Positions 9,742 to 18,155 are shown, counted from the first letter of the stretch. The stretch: 64,000 bases of DNA from Meridianimarinicoccus roseus (GCF_003172915.1 NZ_QGKU01000063.1:1-64000), one strand, 5' to 3'. The notes: a model not told the origin generated them from the letters alone. Numbers and translations: made by a program.

Positions 9742-10281
9742 CCGCCCCCGGCGTCGCCCACAGTCGGATCAGGTCCAAAGGGCCGAACGAGAAACGATGC
9801 GGTGGAGTGCACACTGCGCGAACCGGATGGCGCTTTGGCCGGCGACGTCAATCGCTTTGGGTGATGTGTCGGGCTCAGGGGGCGTTCAGGATGTCTGCTG
9901 GGGGAAGGGCACACCTGCGCACAGGGCACCCCGAGTAAACAAGGCGATCCTGACGGCGCTGTCGGTGAGGACGGTTTCGCGTTTAACATTTCGTTAGGTA
10001 ATTCTTGCCAACGTTGTCGCCATGACCGTCTGGCAATTCTTCCTTCGGACGGAACCGACTGCGCCCGCGACACGGCGCGGATATGTGCGTGCCGAGTGCG
10101 AGACCACAGCGCGACAGCTTGTGAAGCGCCCGGACGCCATCCTGATCGACATCCCACATTCTGGCTGGCCGGGGTCGCCGGACGCGCAGGTCCTCTGGCC
10201 AAACTGACTGCCGCGCGACGGTGGACCGTTCCGTCGAGAGAAACTGGCCGATTGCTTCCCTCAAGCAACCGAACGGTGCCG
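9742..10281. other. Gap of about 540 bp with only short weak open frames
   Basis: A 61-codon plus-strand frame (10022-10207, starts MTVWQFFLRTEPTAPATRRG) is the best candidate but has no recognisable family and no clear ribosome-binding site. The long minus-strand frames here look like arginine/proline-rich shadows. I see no RNA gene or clear terminator. Confidence 0.35.
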
Positions 10282-10420
10282 TCAGGCTGTCAGGCGATAG
10301 ACCCGACCGCGCGCGTCATGCGGTTCGGAGGTGACCGTCATCCCCAGCCGCTCTTTCAACGCGCCGGACATTGCGCCACGTACGGTGTGCGCCTGCCATA
10401 TGCGCCATCGTTCCCAACCG
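10282..10420 (-). pseudogene. C-terminal remnant of a DUF3489 protein
   Basis: The minus-strand frame contains WQAHTVRGAMSGALKERLGM, then TVTSEPHDARGRVYRLTA and stop, the hallmark C-terminal winged-helix-like motif of DUF3489 proteins. Upstream of WQAH the frame no longer matches the family (the expected ATGWQ segment is out of frame), so the gene is frameshifted and truncated. An IS3 element begins about 60 bp further upstream. Only this tail is left. Confidence 0.65.
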
Positions 10421-10535
10421 TAAGCGAATTCCAAATGGGGCGGGAAAAGCGCGTACGGAAGCCATCGACCACTGAGCTGCTGCCGGTTTCGTGGACACGA
10501 AGATAAGATCGTGACCATGGAACTGGAGAGTGGAT

Positions 10536-10862
10536 ATGACGAGACGGAAGTTCAGCCGCGAGTTCAAGATCGAGGCGGTCAAGCTGGTGACCGAGCGGGG
10601 TGTTTCGGTTTCTCAGGCATGCCGGGATCTGGAACTTGCAGAGAGCGTGCTGCGTCGCTGGATGCGCGAAGCGGCTTTGGCACCTGCAACGGCCTTCCCC
10701 GGCAACGGGCAGCAGCGCGCTGATCTGGCCGAGATCGCGGCCCTGAAGAAAGAGGTCGCCAAGCTCAAGGCGGAGCGTGACATCCTAAAAAAAGGGCGAG
10801 CCATGTGCGTCATTGGTTCAAGCACAATGGCGAGCGCTTACTTCGCGCGGGAAGCGACATGA
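10536..10862 (+). CDS. IS3-family transposase OrfA with a 12-residue insertion
   Basis: Starts MTRRKFSREFKIEAVKLVTE, a helix-turn-helix OrfA of 108 residues ending YFAREAT. The usual C-terminus ILKKAAAYFAREAT is here ILKKGRAMCVIGSSTMAS followed by AYFAREAT, an in-frame gain of 12 residues encoded by the 36-bp repeat at 10798-10833. The slippery A-tract (CTAAAAAAAGG) for -1 frameshifting is retained just upstream of the insert. It overlaps orfB by 4 bases (ATGA). Confidence 0.75.
   Translation: MTRRKFSREFKIEAVKLVTERGVSVSQACRDLELAESVLRRWMREAALAPATAFPGNGQQRADLAEIAALKKEVAKLKAERDILKKGRAMCVIGSSTMASAYFAREAT
10798..10833 (+). repeat. ~37-bp repeat, copy 1 (direct), inside orfA
   Basis: This 36-bp segment, from GAGCCATGTG to ACAATGGCGA, is absent from the expected orfA sequence. 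Its inverted partner lies at 11323-11360 in orfB. The two share a perfect 20-base core TGGTTCAAGCACAATGGCGA and about 33 of 38 aligned positions. In the sense direction each copy can encode the decapeptide MRHWFKHNGE (copy 1 from base 10805, copy 2 on the minus strand). Confidence 0.7.
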
Positions 10863-11750
10863 CGTTCGCGTTCGTTGCGAAGTATCGGCACATCTGGCCG
10901 GTCAGTAGGATGTGCGAGGTGCTGGGCGTCTCTCGGTCGGGCTTCCATGCCTGGCTCAGACGACCGATCAGCGCCCGGGCGAGCTACGACGCGAAGCTCG
11001 TCGTGGAGATCGACAAGAGCTTCAAGGCCAGCGATCGGACCTATGGTGCCCGCCGCGTCTGGCGCGACGTGCTCGAGGACGGACTGGCCTGCGGACTGCA
11101 CCGGATCGAGCGCCTGATGCGGCAGAACGCCATGAGAGCGCGGCCGAAGCGACGCGGGAGGCCGAAGGACGATGGCGAACGCTCGGTCATCGCCGACAAT
11201 ATCCTCGACCGGGACTTCCATGCCGACCGGCCGAACCAGAAGTGGCTGGCCGACTTCGCCTACATCTGGACCGCCGAGGGCTGGCTCTACGTCTCAGTCG
11301 TGCTGGACCTCTTCTCCCGGGTTCGCCATTGTGCTTGAACCAGTGGCGCATCAATGGCTCACCGTCGGCTGGTCCATGAAGGCGGACCGGGATGCCGCGC
11401 TGGTCATGGATGCCCTGATGATGGCCGTCTGGCGCCGCGGGAAAGCCGCAGCGCTGCTCCACCATTCGGACCAGGGCTCGCAACATACCAGCGAGCAGTT
11501 CCAACGCCTGCTGCTCGACACCGGCATCACCTGCTCAATGAGCCGGGCGGGTAATGTCTGGGACAACTCGGCGATGGAAATCTTCTTCTCATCGCTGAAA
11601 ACCGAACGGACGGCACGCAAGGTCTACCGCACCTGCAACGCCGCCCGCGCCGACGTGTTCGACTACATCGAGCGCTTCTACAATCCGAGACGACGCCACT
11701 CGAAGCTGGGCTATCTCAGCCCCATGGTGTTCGAGGATCGCGCTATGCAA
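10859..11750 (+). pseudogene. IS3-family transposase OrfB, frameshifted by an inserted repeat
   Basis: Starts MTFAFVAKYRHIWPVSRMCE at 10859 and runs in frame through the first catalytic Asp (WLADFAYIWT) to LYVSVVLDLFSRV, then stops at 11338. The rest continues in another frame: VGWSMKADRDAALVMDAL, HHSDQGSQHTSEQ (second Asp), and WDNSAMEIFFSSLKTERTAR (Glu). The break coincides with an extra 37 bases (the inverted repeat at 11323-11360), and 37 is not a multiple of three. Beyond the true end the frame reads out of the element to 11945. Confidence 0.8.
11323..11360 (-). repeat. ~37-bp repeat, copy 2 (inverted), inside orfB
   Basis: Reverse complement of the 10798-10833 repeat, with a 2-base gap and three substitutions. 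It splits the codon region FSR|VVGWS of orfB and is the direct cause of the frameshift there. I saw no third copy in the window by eye. Confidence 0.7.
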
Positions 11751-11781
11751 ACCTACCCCGGTGTCCACGGAACCGGCAGCA

Positions 11782-11981
11782 CGCCAGATCAGGTCCGCGA
11801 CAGCTCGGTGGTTTTCCGTCTCATGGTCGGTGCCGACCGCGCTCTCACGGACTACTGCGGCGTCGCGAAGAACCCCCACGATCTCGTCCTCCAGCAGCAG
11901 TCGGCGATCGCTCATGGCAAGCAGCAGCGCCTCAAAGATCGATAGGGCAGCCTGACCTGCATGTTCGCTTGCGGTGTACAT
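11782..11981 (-). pseudogene. Hypothetical gene truncated by IS3 insertion
   Basis: Starts MYTASEHAGQAALSIFEALL at 11981 with a good upstream GAGGAAGGAA. It reads LLAMSDRRLLLEDEIVGVLR, DAAVVRESAVGTDHET and HRAVADLIWR before running into the IS3 terminal repeat at 11781. It resembles a small conserved alphaproteobacterial protein whose C-terminus usually has HREVAxLIxxI, so only about 10-15 codons are lost. The frame continues inside the IS to 11589, giving a longer hybrid. Function unknown. Confidence 0.65.
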
Positions 11982-12130
11982 TTCGGGTTCCTTCCTCGGC
12001 ATCACGAACCGGTGGAAGTTGAGGCTCAGATGCGTCCGTACTTCTCGTAGGATGTGGTCTATGCTGAACTGATACAGAGTTTTGTCCGAGCCGAATTCCG
12101 CTTTTGGGTCCAGACTAGCCAAGAGGCCCG

Positions 12131-12865
12131 ATGACATCAGTTGAACACAGCCCCCTGACACGTAAGCTTTCCGCGTTCGTCGCCCTATCTCAGGTCGAGT
12201 TGGCCGTCCTTGAACGACTGCACCAGCGCCGCCGGACCTTTGTCGCTAGGCGGGAAATGGTGCATCAGGGCCAGTCGGCTCAGGCGGCCTACATCTTGTC
12301 AGGCGGCTGGGTTTGCTCCTACAAGCGGCAGACCGACGGGACGCGGCAGATCGTGGATTTCCAGGTGCCGGGGGATTTTCTCGGGTTGCGAAGCGTTCTG
12401 TTGCGCACCTCGGACCACAGCTTCGAACCCATCGTGGACATCGAGGCTGCCGAAGTGATGACCAGAGACCTGCTGGAAGCCTTCGCGCTGACCCCGCGCC
12501 TGGCGACCGCAATTCTCTGGGCGGCGTCAAGGGACGAGGCGATGGTGGTGGAACATCTCGTCGGAATCGGTCGGCGTGACGCGGATGCCCGCATGGCTCA
12601 TTTCTTGTTGGAACTGGGATCGCGGCTTGCGCTTGTCGGCATGGGCGGCAAGGACGGCTTCGACTGCCCGCTGACGCAGTATCACCTCGCCGACACGCTG
12701 GGGTTGAGCGCGGTCCATGTGAACCGCGTCCTGCGCCAGCTTCGCGAGAATGGACTGGTGACCTTTCGGGACGGACATGTGACGTTTGACGATTACGGAG
12801 GGCTGGTGAAACTTGCAGAGTTCGATCCGGCCTATCTGGACCAGACCGGGCCGCTCCTGAAATAG
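12131..12865 (+). CDS. Crp/Fnr-family transcriptional regulator
   Basis: Protein of 244 residues. The N-terminal cyclic-nucleotide-binding-like beta roll has GQSAQAAYILSGGWVCSYKR near residues 48-67 and VDFQVPGDFLGLRSVLL. A dimerisation helix follows, then a C-terminal winged HTH (LTQYHLADTLGLSAVHVNRV, about residues 185-204). None of the four FNR iron-sulfur cysteines is present, and the cAMP-contact Arg/Ser pair of CRP is not evident, so the signal is unknown. AGAGG precedes the ATG. It could control the stress-type small genes downstream, but no target site is visible. Confidence 0.85.
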   Translation: MTSVEHSPLTRKLSAFVALSQVELAVLERLHQRRRTFVARREMVHQGQSAQAAYILSGGWVCSYKRQTDGTRQIVDFQVPGDFLGLRSVLLRTSDHSFEPIVDIEAAEVMTRDLLEAFALTPRLATAILWAASRDEAMVVEHLVGIGRRDADARMAHFLLELGSRLALVGMGGKDGFDCPLTQYHLADTLGLSAVHVNRVLRQLRENGLVTFRDGHVTFDDYGGLVKLAEFDPAYLDQTGPLLK

Positions 12866-12923
12866 GAGGGCCGCCCTCCTTTGCGTGGCAGGCGGCCCCG
12901 GGGATCAACTCAGACGCTGCATG

Positions 12924-13112
12924 TCACACGAGGGCGTGGGTCGCCGCATCCAGTTCCTTGTTGGTCTCGGCGTCATTCTTGGCGGTGTTCGCCTTCTCGG
13001 CTGCCTGGTAATGCTTCAGCGCATTATCCTTCTTGGGGCCTGCGGGCGCCTTGTCCCATGCGGCCTTGACGGATTTCATCTTGTCGGCGGTCTTGTTCTG
13101 TTCGGGAGTCAT
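12924..13112 (-). CDS. Small lysine/alanine-rich hypothetical protein
   Basis: A 62-residue charged, helical protein starting MTPEQNKTADKMKSVKAAWD and ending NKELDAATHALV. It has no signal peptide and no cysteines. GAAAGGAC lies 8 bases upstream of the ATG at 13112, which makes this start better than the frame's extension to 13238. I do not recognise a domain. Small Lys/Ala helical proteins near Crp regulators are often stress-induced, but that is only context. Confidence 0.6.
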   Translation of the reverse strand: MTPEQNKTADKMKSVKAAWDKAPAGPKKDNALKHYQAAEKANTAKNDAETNKELDAATHALV

Positions 13113-13321
13113 TGGGATTGTCCTTTCAAGGACGTTCCGAGAAAAAGAAGCGTGCCGACAAGCCGACCTTGTCGGGGCGGCTAGCCAACACGCTCCTCGG
13201 GTGCTCGGAAAATTGCGCCACCTAATATTCGGTAGCAATTCCTACCTTAACGATGTCACGCCTCCCCGGACTGACGTAGGTTAGTCCGACTCCGGCGCGC
13301 GTCGATTGCGCCTGTCTTTTG

Positions 13322-13735
13322 TCAAGTCACCGCTGTTTGTTGGTGGGAAATCCTCAACCAGCTCTCGTCATCGTTGAGGTAGGTGGAGCTACAAAGGGCC
13401 TTGTAGATCGGAATATCGGGTTTTTCTGCCGAGACGCGATAGGTAAGAATGACGATGTCACGACACCGCGTAACGCGCCGGTCGGCCATGACAACGGAGC
13501 GCCAACCGGTATTCTGTCTGAGATGGGTCCAGATCTGGTCACCCTTGAGAATTCCTGACGGATAGGGGAAAATCATCACGGCATAGGTTGCTGTCGTCGC
13601 CCGCGCGTTTTCGGCGCCGCTGGTCCAGAAGTGCTCTTCCATGTCCCAGAGCACGCACTGTTCCAGAGACGACAGGGTTTGAGCTTTAAGCCCTAAATAG
13701 ACTACTGTACTAGCGGCCTGCGTGAAGTTGGTCAT
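13322..13735 (-). CDS. DUF4440/NTF2-like protein
   Basis: Protein of 137 residues starting MTNFTQAASTVVYLGLKAQT. The pattern is that of a DUF4440 (NTF2-like) fold: an N-terminal helix with LEQCVLWDMEEHFW, then TYAVMIFPYPSGILKGDQIW, RSVVMADRRVTRCRDIVILT and the C-terminal strand YLNDDESWLRISHQQT. No enzymatic role is assigned. The ATG overlaps the TGA of the upstream gene (ATGA at 13732-13735), so the two are translationally coupled. Confidence 0.65.
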   Translation of the reverse strand: MTNFTQAASTVVYLGLKAQTLSSLEQCVLWDMEEHFWTSGAENARATTATYAVMIFPYPSGILKGDQIWTHLRQNTGWRSVVMADRRVTRCRDIVILTYRVSAEKPDIPIYKALCSSTYLNDDESWLRISHQQTAVT

Positions 13736-14157
13736 TCGCCAAATTCCCATCCGCCGGCCATCAGTATCTGAGACAGCACGAATACGATCGCGAGTACCGC
13801 CCAGATCACGCCGATTGCACTCGGGCCGCCGGAGGTGACTGTCGAGGCAACTGGCCTCAGGATCCTTGTCGCGTGCCCTTCAGGAAGCAACTGGCTCAGG
13901 TTTCGCGCGACACTGTCGTGATCGATTGCAAGCGCGGGAACATCGCGAAATTGGGCAAGCAGCGTCCCCAGCCGGACTTGCGCGGCCCCGCGCCCCAGCG
14001 CGACCAGGTCAGCGGTTTCTTTCCATGGGTCGAGGCCGAGCCGCGCGAGCGTGGAAAGGACCGTGACGACATATCCGTTTCGATCCTCGCCGACGGACGC
14101 ATAGAGAAATTGCCCGAACTCGGGTGGGTGCGGGTTGAGGACATTGGATTGGGCCAT
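13732..14157 (-). CDS. Hypothetical protein with C-terminal membrane helix
   Basis: Protein of 141 residues starting MAQSNVLNPHPPEFGQFLYA. The middle has LSTLARLGLDPWKETADLVA followed by LARFRD-like sequence (LLAQFRDVPALAIDHDSVA), and a hydrophobic helix (IGVIWAVLAIVFVLSQILMA) at the very C-terminus. It is probably an inner-membrane tail-anchored protein. GGAAAG lies just before the ATG at 14157; an upstream ATG at 14181 is less likely. It is first in a two-gene minus-strand unit with the DUF4440-like gene. Confidence 0.6.
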   Translation of the reverse strand: MAQSNVLNPHPPEFGQFLYASVGEDRNGYVVTVLSTLARLGLDPWKETADLVALGRGAAQVRLGTLLAQFRDVPALAIDHDSVARNLSQLLPEGHATRILRPVASTVTSGGPSAIGVIWAVLAIVFVLSQILMAGGWEFGE

Positions 14158-14429
14158 CGTCTTTCCATTCCTTGGTTGCAAGAACGCGGGACGCGCCTGT
14201 TTCGGCCAAACGATAGCCGCAACCCGCCCATGACACGCTTACACAAGTCAGTGTCGGCAGCAGTTCCGGGCAGCTTTGAACCGGTTCCGAGCCCGGCGCT
14301 AACCTGCGTCAGCGCGGGTCCAACGAAGCCGACATATATGTGGTTTGACACCGTTCGACTGATGACCCGAACCCCAAGGGGCTTCAGCAGTTTTGTGCGA
14401 CAGATCAGCCTAAATCGCGGAGACCAGAG

Positions 14430-14744
14430 ATGAACATGCGGTCGACCAGATCGATGGTGACGTTTTTGAACCCATTCACCCTGCCGGGTTACCTGGGCGA
14501 GTTGCCCGCTGGCGACTACGAGGTCCTTGTCGAAGAAGAGCGTCTCGAGGGGTTGAGCTTCGAGGCCTACAGGCGGACAGCGACCTATCTGACAGTGCAT
14601 CCCGGGGGGGACCGATCCGGACGCACAGAACTACGCGCGACTTCTGAAGACGACCTAAAAGCGGCGCTGAACCGGGATAAGGCCATGACCCTGAACACCA
14701 ATGGCAGCGATGCGGCGCTTTCCCCGCAAGAGGACTTGAAATGA
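14430..14744 (+). CDS. Small hypothetical protein, paralogue of the 17210-17743 product
   Basis: Protein of 104 residues beginning MNMRSTRSMVTFLNPFTLPG. The N-terminal part VTFLNPFTLPGYLGELPAGD matches the start of the protein at 17210 (VAVFARPFTVPGFDETLPAG), so both belong to one family whose core is 'F..PFT.PG....LPAG.YE'. The rest is acidic. A GGAGA sequence precedes the start. It overlaps the next gene by 4 bases (ATGA). No known domain. Confidence 0.6.
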   Translation: MNMRSTRSMVTFLNPFTLPGYLGELPAGDYEVLVEEERLEGLSFEAYRRTATYLTVHPGGDRSGRTELRATSEDDLKAALNRDKAMTLNTNGSDAALSPQEDLK

Positions 14745-15127
14745 ATACGCCCGAATGGCTCAAACCCGGCATCTATGGCGCGCTGATCGGTGCGATCTTC
14801 GTCGGTATCGCGGGATTCACCTGGGGTGGCTGGGTGACCGGTGGAACGGCGAATGATAGGGCGATGGCAATGGCCCGCGACGATGTCGTCGCCTCCATGG
14901 TGCCGGTTTGTCTGGATATGGCGCTGTCCGACCCGGCGAGTGCGGACAAGATGGCAACGATCCGGGCCGCCTCGACCTACCAGCGGCGCGATGCGCTGAT
15001 GACAGCGGGCTGGGCAACCATGCCGGGAACCGATGGGCCGGATCGGGATATAGCGCAGTCGTGCCTTGCAGAACTTGATGCCGATGGTTTGCTGGATCCT
15101 TCTGAGAAAGCGGCCGATGAAGGGTGA
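14741..15127 (+). CDS. Hypothetical membrane-anchored protein
   Basis: Protein of 128 residues. Residues about 10-32 (GIYGALIGAIFVGIAGFTWG) form one membrane helix. The periplasmic part contains two cysteines (VPVCLDMALSDP and AQSCLAELDADG) that could pair. It starts within the stop codon of the preceding gene, so the two are coupled. It resembles small 'GxW GG' membrane proteins of unknown function. Confidence 0.6.
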   Translation: MNTPEWLKPGIYGALIGAIFVGIAGFTWGGWVTGGTANDRAMAMARDDVVASMVPVCLDMALSDPASADKMATIRAASTYQRRDALMTAGWATMPGTDGPDRDIAQSCLAELDADGLLDPSEKAADEG

Positions 15128-15224
15128 CCCGTGCCATCCCTGCAGCAACATTCGCGCGGGGCGGCTGAACGGAACGCTGATGCTTGAGGCACCCGACAGA
15201 TCTCCGTTTGCACCTGAACTCGTG

Positions 15225-16028
15225 ATGAAACACAAAAAGCAACCGGTCCATCGCGCGTTTTCACGGCTTATCGCGAGGATGGTTTTCGTGGGAAGTGTGA
15301 TCTCTTCCATCGCTTTTCCCGTCATTGCACAGGATGCGACGGGCCCGATGCCGCCGAACGCCCAGATGCGCACGTATGGAGACGGCTGGGTCTGTGATCT
15401 TGGGTATCGAGCAGCAGGCGGTGAGTGCCTGTCTATCGATATCCCTGAGCATGCCTTTCCAACTGGGCGGTCCTATGGGACGGGCTGGGCATGCAGTCGC
15501 GGGTATCAAGAAGTCGACGGTTCGGTATGCGCTGCCGTCCCTGTCCCCGCCAATGCTTTCCTGCGGCCTGCCGGCTACGATTGGCAATGCGAACGCGGGT
15601 ACCGTCAGGAACGCGACGCTTGTGTTCCCCTCGTCTTACCTGAGCATTCCTATCTGACCGGAGACAGCGCGGGCATAGGATGGGCATGCGATCGCGGGTA
15701 CGCGGCCGTCGGTGGGAAATGCGTTCTGATTGCCGTGCCAGACAACGCGTACCTGACCAACGAGAGCTATGGCGCCGCCTGGGTCTGCGAGAGAGGCTTC
15801 GTAAGAACCGGCGAGCAGTGTGACGCCATTGTCCTGCCGATGAACGCCTATCTTGATACGGCCTCCTACGGACCGGGATGGCGCTGTGAAAGGGGATACG
15901 CGATGCTGAACGACGCGTGCGTGGCCATCGATTTGCCTGAGAACGCCCATCTTCACCGATCCGGCAACCGGTGGAGCTGCGACCGGGGCTTTCAGCTATC
16001 GGAAGGGGAATGCATCCTTGGACGCTGA
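15225..16028 (+). CDS. Secreted repeat protein with W-x-C-x-RGY repeats
   Basis: About 267 residues. The N-terminus (MKHKKQPVHRAFSRLIARMV, then VGSVISSIAFPVIAQ) is a signal peptide with a likely cut after VIA. The mature part has about seven tandem repeats of roughly 37 residues, each with 'YG.GW.C.RGY......C..I..P..A', for example GWACSRGYQEVDGSVCAAV and GWRCERGYAMLNDACVAIDL. Each repeat has two cysteines, so disulfide-bonded modules are likely. The longer frame from 15117 lacks a credible start; ATG 15225 begins the signal peptide. It overlaps the transglutaminase gene by a few bases. Confidence 0.7.
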   Translation: MKHKKQPVHRAFSRLIARMVFVGSVISSIAFPVIAQDATGPMPPNAQMRTYGDGWVCDLGYRAAGGECLSIDIPEHAFPTGRSYGTGWACSRGYQEVDGSVCAAVPVPANAFLRPAGYDWQCERGYRQERDACVPLVLPEHSYLTGDSAGIGWACDRGYAAVGGKCVLIAVPDNAYLTNESYGAAWVCERGFVRTGEQCDAIVLPMNAYLDTASYGPGWRCERGYAMLNDACVAIDLPENAHLHRSGNRWSCDRGFQLSEGECILGR

Positions 16029-16866
16029 ATCAGAAATGTCTCTCCGCGACGCGCGGGGATTGAGAGTGCAAATCGGCTGTCGATTGCGCTACGAATTTCA
16101 GCAGCCAACGCCAATGATCGCCATGCTGAACGTGCATTATTCGCGCTTCGGGGATCTGGAACGGGCAGATTATCTCGTCACGTCTCCGAGCGTGCCCCTC
16201 GAAAGCTATCGGGATGGCTTCGGCAACTGGTGCACGCGTTTGCTGGCGCCGTCTGGTGAATTTTCGTTGTCGACGGATGGTATCTTTCGCGACACGGGGC
16301 AACTCGATCCAACTTCCCCTGGCGCCCAACAACACGCGGTCCAGGATCTTCCGTTCGAAAGCCTCGTTTTTCTTCTGGGAAGCAGATACTGCGATACCGA
16401 CCTCTTGTCGGAAGAGGCTTGGCGCCGCTTTGAGACGACCGAACCCGGTTGGTCGCGCGTTCAAGCGATCTGTGATTTCGTGCACGGGCATGTGCGCTTC
16501 GACTATATGCAAGCGAAAGCGACGCGCACCGCATCTCAAACGATGGCGGAGGGGCAGGGGGTTTGTCGCGATTTCGCCCATCTCGCCATCGCCCTGTGTC
16601 GCTGCATGAATATTCCAGCACGCTATTGCACCGGATATCTCAGTGATATCGGTGAACCGCTGCCTCATCCGCCGGGGGACTTCGCCGCGTGGATGGAAGT
16701 CTTTCTCGCTGGTGAATGGCATATGTTCGACCCGCGCAACAACAAGCCGAGGTTTGCGAGAATTCTGATCGCGCGCGGCCGCGATGCCGCCGATGTGCCT
16801 TTGACCCAGACATTCGGGGACAACACCTTGACGGACTTCAAGGTCTGGACCGAGGAATTGACCTAA
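16018..16866 (+). CDS. Transglutaminase-like (cysteine protease fold) protein
   Basis: About 282 residues with no signal peptide. The N-terminal domain is the beta-rich 'bacterial transglutaminase-like N' type (VQIGCRLRYEFQQPTPMIAM). The catalytic Cys is in GQGVCRDFAHLAIALCR, followed by His in FLAGEWHMFDPRNN with the usual Asp beside it (C-H-D triad). TTG at 16018 is preferred as start because GGAAGGGG lies 8 bases upstream inside the preceding gene; ATG at 16036 is the alternative. It may act on proteins or be a protease; a link to the adjacent cysteine-repeat protein is inference. Confidence 0.75.
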   Translation: MDAESEMSLRDARGLRVQIGCRLRYEFQQPTPMIAMLNVHYSRFGDLERADYLVTSPSVPLESYRDGFGNWCTRLLAPSGEFSLSTDGIFRDTGQLDPTSPGAQQHAVQDLPFESLVFLLGSRYCDTDLLSEEAWRRFETTEPGWSRVQAICDFVHGHVRFDYMQAKATRTASQTMAEGQGVCRDFAHLAIALCRCMNIPARYCTGYLSDIGEPLPHPPGDFAAWMEVFLAGEWHMFDPRNNKPRFARILIARGRDAADVPLTQTFGDNTLTDFKVWTEELT

Positions 16867-16998
16867 TCGACTTTCGTTTTCTTCGAAGTGCGCCGTCGTA
16901 AAATGAGTGACCATTCCCCATATGTATAGAACCGACGCCAAGCCTCCCGGTCCGTCATGGACGAGGAGTTGACGTCGGCCAATCAAAGGATCGATGAC

Positions 16999-17136
16999 AT
17001 GTCCTTCAAGGACCTGACTGCCAGGGCTGCGGCTGCAATGAAGCCGAAGCCTCCGGAGACCGCGAAGACTCCTTCCAAAGCGAACGAGCCGAAGGCCGCC
17101 GGCAAGGAAGCGCCAACGAAATCCAAGACATCTTGA
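16999..17136 (+). CDS. Small Lys/Pro/Ala-rich peptide
   Basis: A 45-residue peptide starting MSFKDLTARAAAAMKPKPPE and ending APTKSKTS. It is basic, with low complexity after residue 13. AAAGGA lies about 8 bases before the ATG. An in-frame ATG at 16957 would add 14 residues. Similar very small 'FKDLTxRAAAxxKP' proteins occur in alphaproteobacteria, but I know no function. Confidence 0.5.
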   Translation: MSFKDLTARAAAAMKPKPPETAKTPSKANEPKAAGKEAPTKSKTS

Positions 17137-17209
17137 GACCTGCACAGGCCACGCGCCCCGTCCTCAAATGGGGCGCGGACCACCCGCAGCAGCATGGAGG
17201 AATAGGTCG

Positions 17210-17743
17210 ATGGAAGATTTGACGAGCAAGACCGTCGCGGTGTTCGCCCGACCGTTCACTGTGCCCGGCTTTGACGAGACGCTTCCGGCGGGAGAATACG
17301 AGATCGAAACGGAGTTGGTTTCACCCCCGGATCAAAAGGATCCCGCAGTCTGGAAGGCCTCTGTCCTCGTGAAGCTTCATCCTCGGATATCGCATCCCGG
17401 GCTTGCGCGGGCCCTGACCGTTTCCCTTGCCGACCTCGACCAAGCACGCGCCAAGGATAAGCTGACGGGCAAGGCACTGTCCGACCTCTTTCTCGAGGAA
17501 ATGTTATCAGATCCGATGGTGCGTCTTGTGATGAAGGCTGACGGAGTCTCAGAGGCGCATTTGCGACATCTCTATACTGAACGTGGGACGCCTGATCCCG
17601 AATTGAATGTGCCGGCGTCGGCAACGACCGCCCAAAGAACGCGGGTTGATGCGTCAATCCGGGACGCCGAAAACGAAGGAATGCCTTCAGGATCGGAAAC
17701 ACCGTCGCTATCGCGCAGCCGCCAGGCAGCTGGACAGATTTGA
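17210..17743 (+). CDS. Hypothetical protein, larger paralogue of the 14430 product
   Basis: Protein of 177 residues starting MEDLTSKTVAVFARPFTVPG. Its first ~40 residues are similar to the 14430-14744 product and the remainder is acidic, with no known domain. GGAGG lies 9 bases before the ATG at 17210; the frame extends upstream to 17168 but without a better start. Its TGA overlaps the ATG of the zinc-ribbon gene (TGATG). Confidence 0.6.
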   Translation: MEDLTSKTVAVFARPFTVPGFDETLPAGEYEIETELVSPPDQKDPAVWKASVLVKLHPRISHPGLARALTVSLADLDQARAKDKLTGKALSDLFLEEMLSDPMVRLVMKADGVSEAHLRHLYTERGTPDPELNVPASATTAQRTRVDASIRDAENEGMPSGSETPSLSRSRQAAGQI

Positions 17744-17952
17744 TGTTGGCCAGGACCATGGCCGAAGTCGCAATGCCATCGTTTATGACCGTAAGGGCCC
17801 GGCGCGACGTTCCGCAAGAACGCCGATGCCTGCGGTGTGAAACCTTGTTCTCGAGCGAAGGTTTCGGAGAGCGGATCTGTCGGCGCTGCAAGGGATTGAA
17901 CGCCTGGCGAAACGCAGTGCCCGTCAGTCCGGGCGCCTCACGCCGTCGCTGA
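17743..17952 (+). CDS. Small zinc-ribbon protein (two CxxC knuckles)
   Basis: A 69-residue basic protein. The pair CLRCETLFSSEGFGERICRRC has two CxxC motifs spaced like a zinc ribbon, followed by KGLNAWRNAVPV. Proteins of this shape are common in Rhodobacterales, with the conserved core 'C.RC...F.SEGFGERIC..CK'. The function is unknown; nucleic-acid or metal binding is plausible. The start overlaps the preceding stop (TGATG), so the two are probably co-translated. Confidence 0.65.
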   Translation: MLARTMAEVAMPSFMTVRARRDVPQERRCLRCETLFSSEGFGERICRRCKGLNAWRNAVPVSPGASRRR

Positions 17953-18155
17953 TCCTCTTCGACGTGCGTGCCGTCTTACTCGAACCACACTGGACCCCAA
18001 AATTTTTGCCTGCCGCGACATCCTTCACACCACAACCTACCGATACGGTGAGGCGGTCTCTCTCGGACCGCACAGGTTGAAGTGTCCGTCGTCAGATAAT
18101 TTGGGACGCTTGAGCGCTTTCCAGACTGGAGGCTCTGGCTCACCGCTGATTGAGG

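Larger units (their letters stand above)
10478..11781 (+). mobile_element. IS3-family insertion sequence with imperfect 21-bp ends
   Basis: Terminal inverted repeats TGCTGCCGGTTTCGTGGACAC at 10478-10498 and its complement at 11761-11781 match at 20 of 21 bases. They enclose plus-strand orfA and orfB. The total of 1304 bp is about 73 bp longer than expected because each ORF contains an extra 36-37 bp (see the repeat entries). No clean target duplication is visible. The element cuts a conserved minus-strand gene at its right edge (ends at 11782) and lies beside a DUF3489 remnant on its left. Confidence 0.85.
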
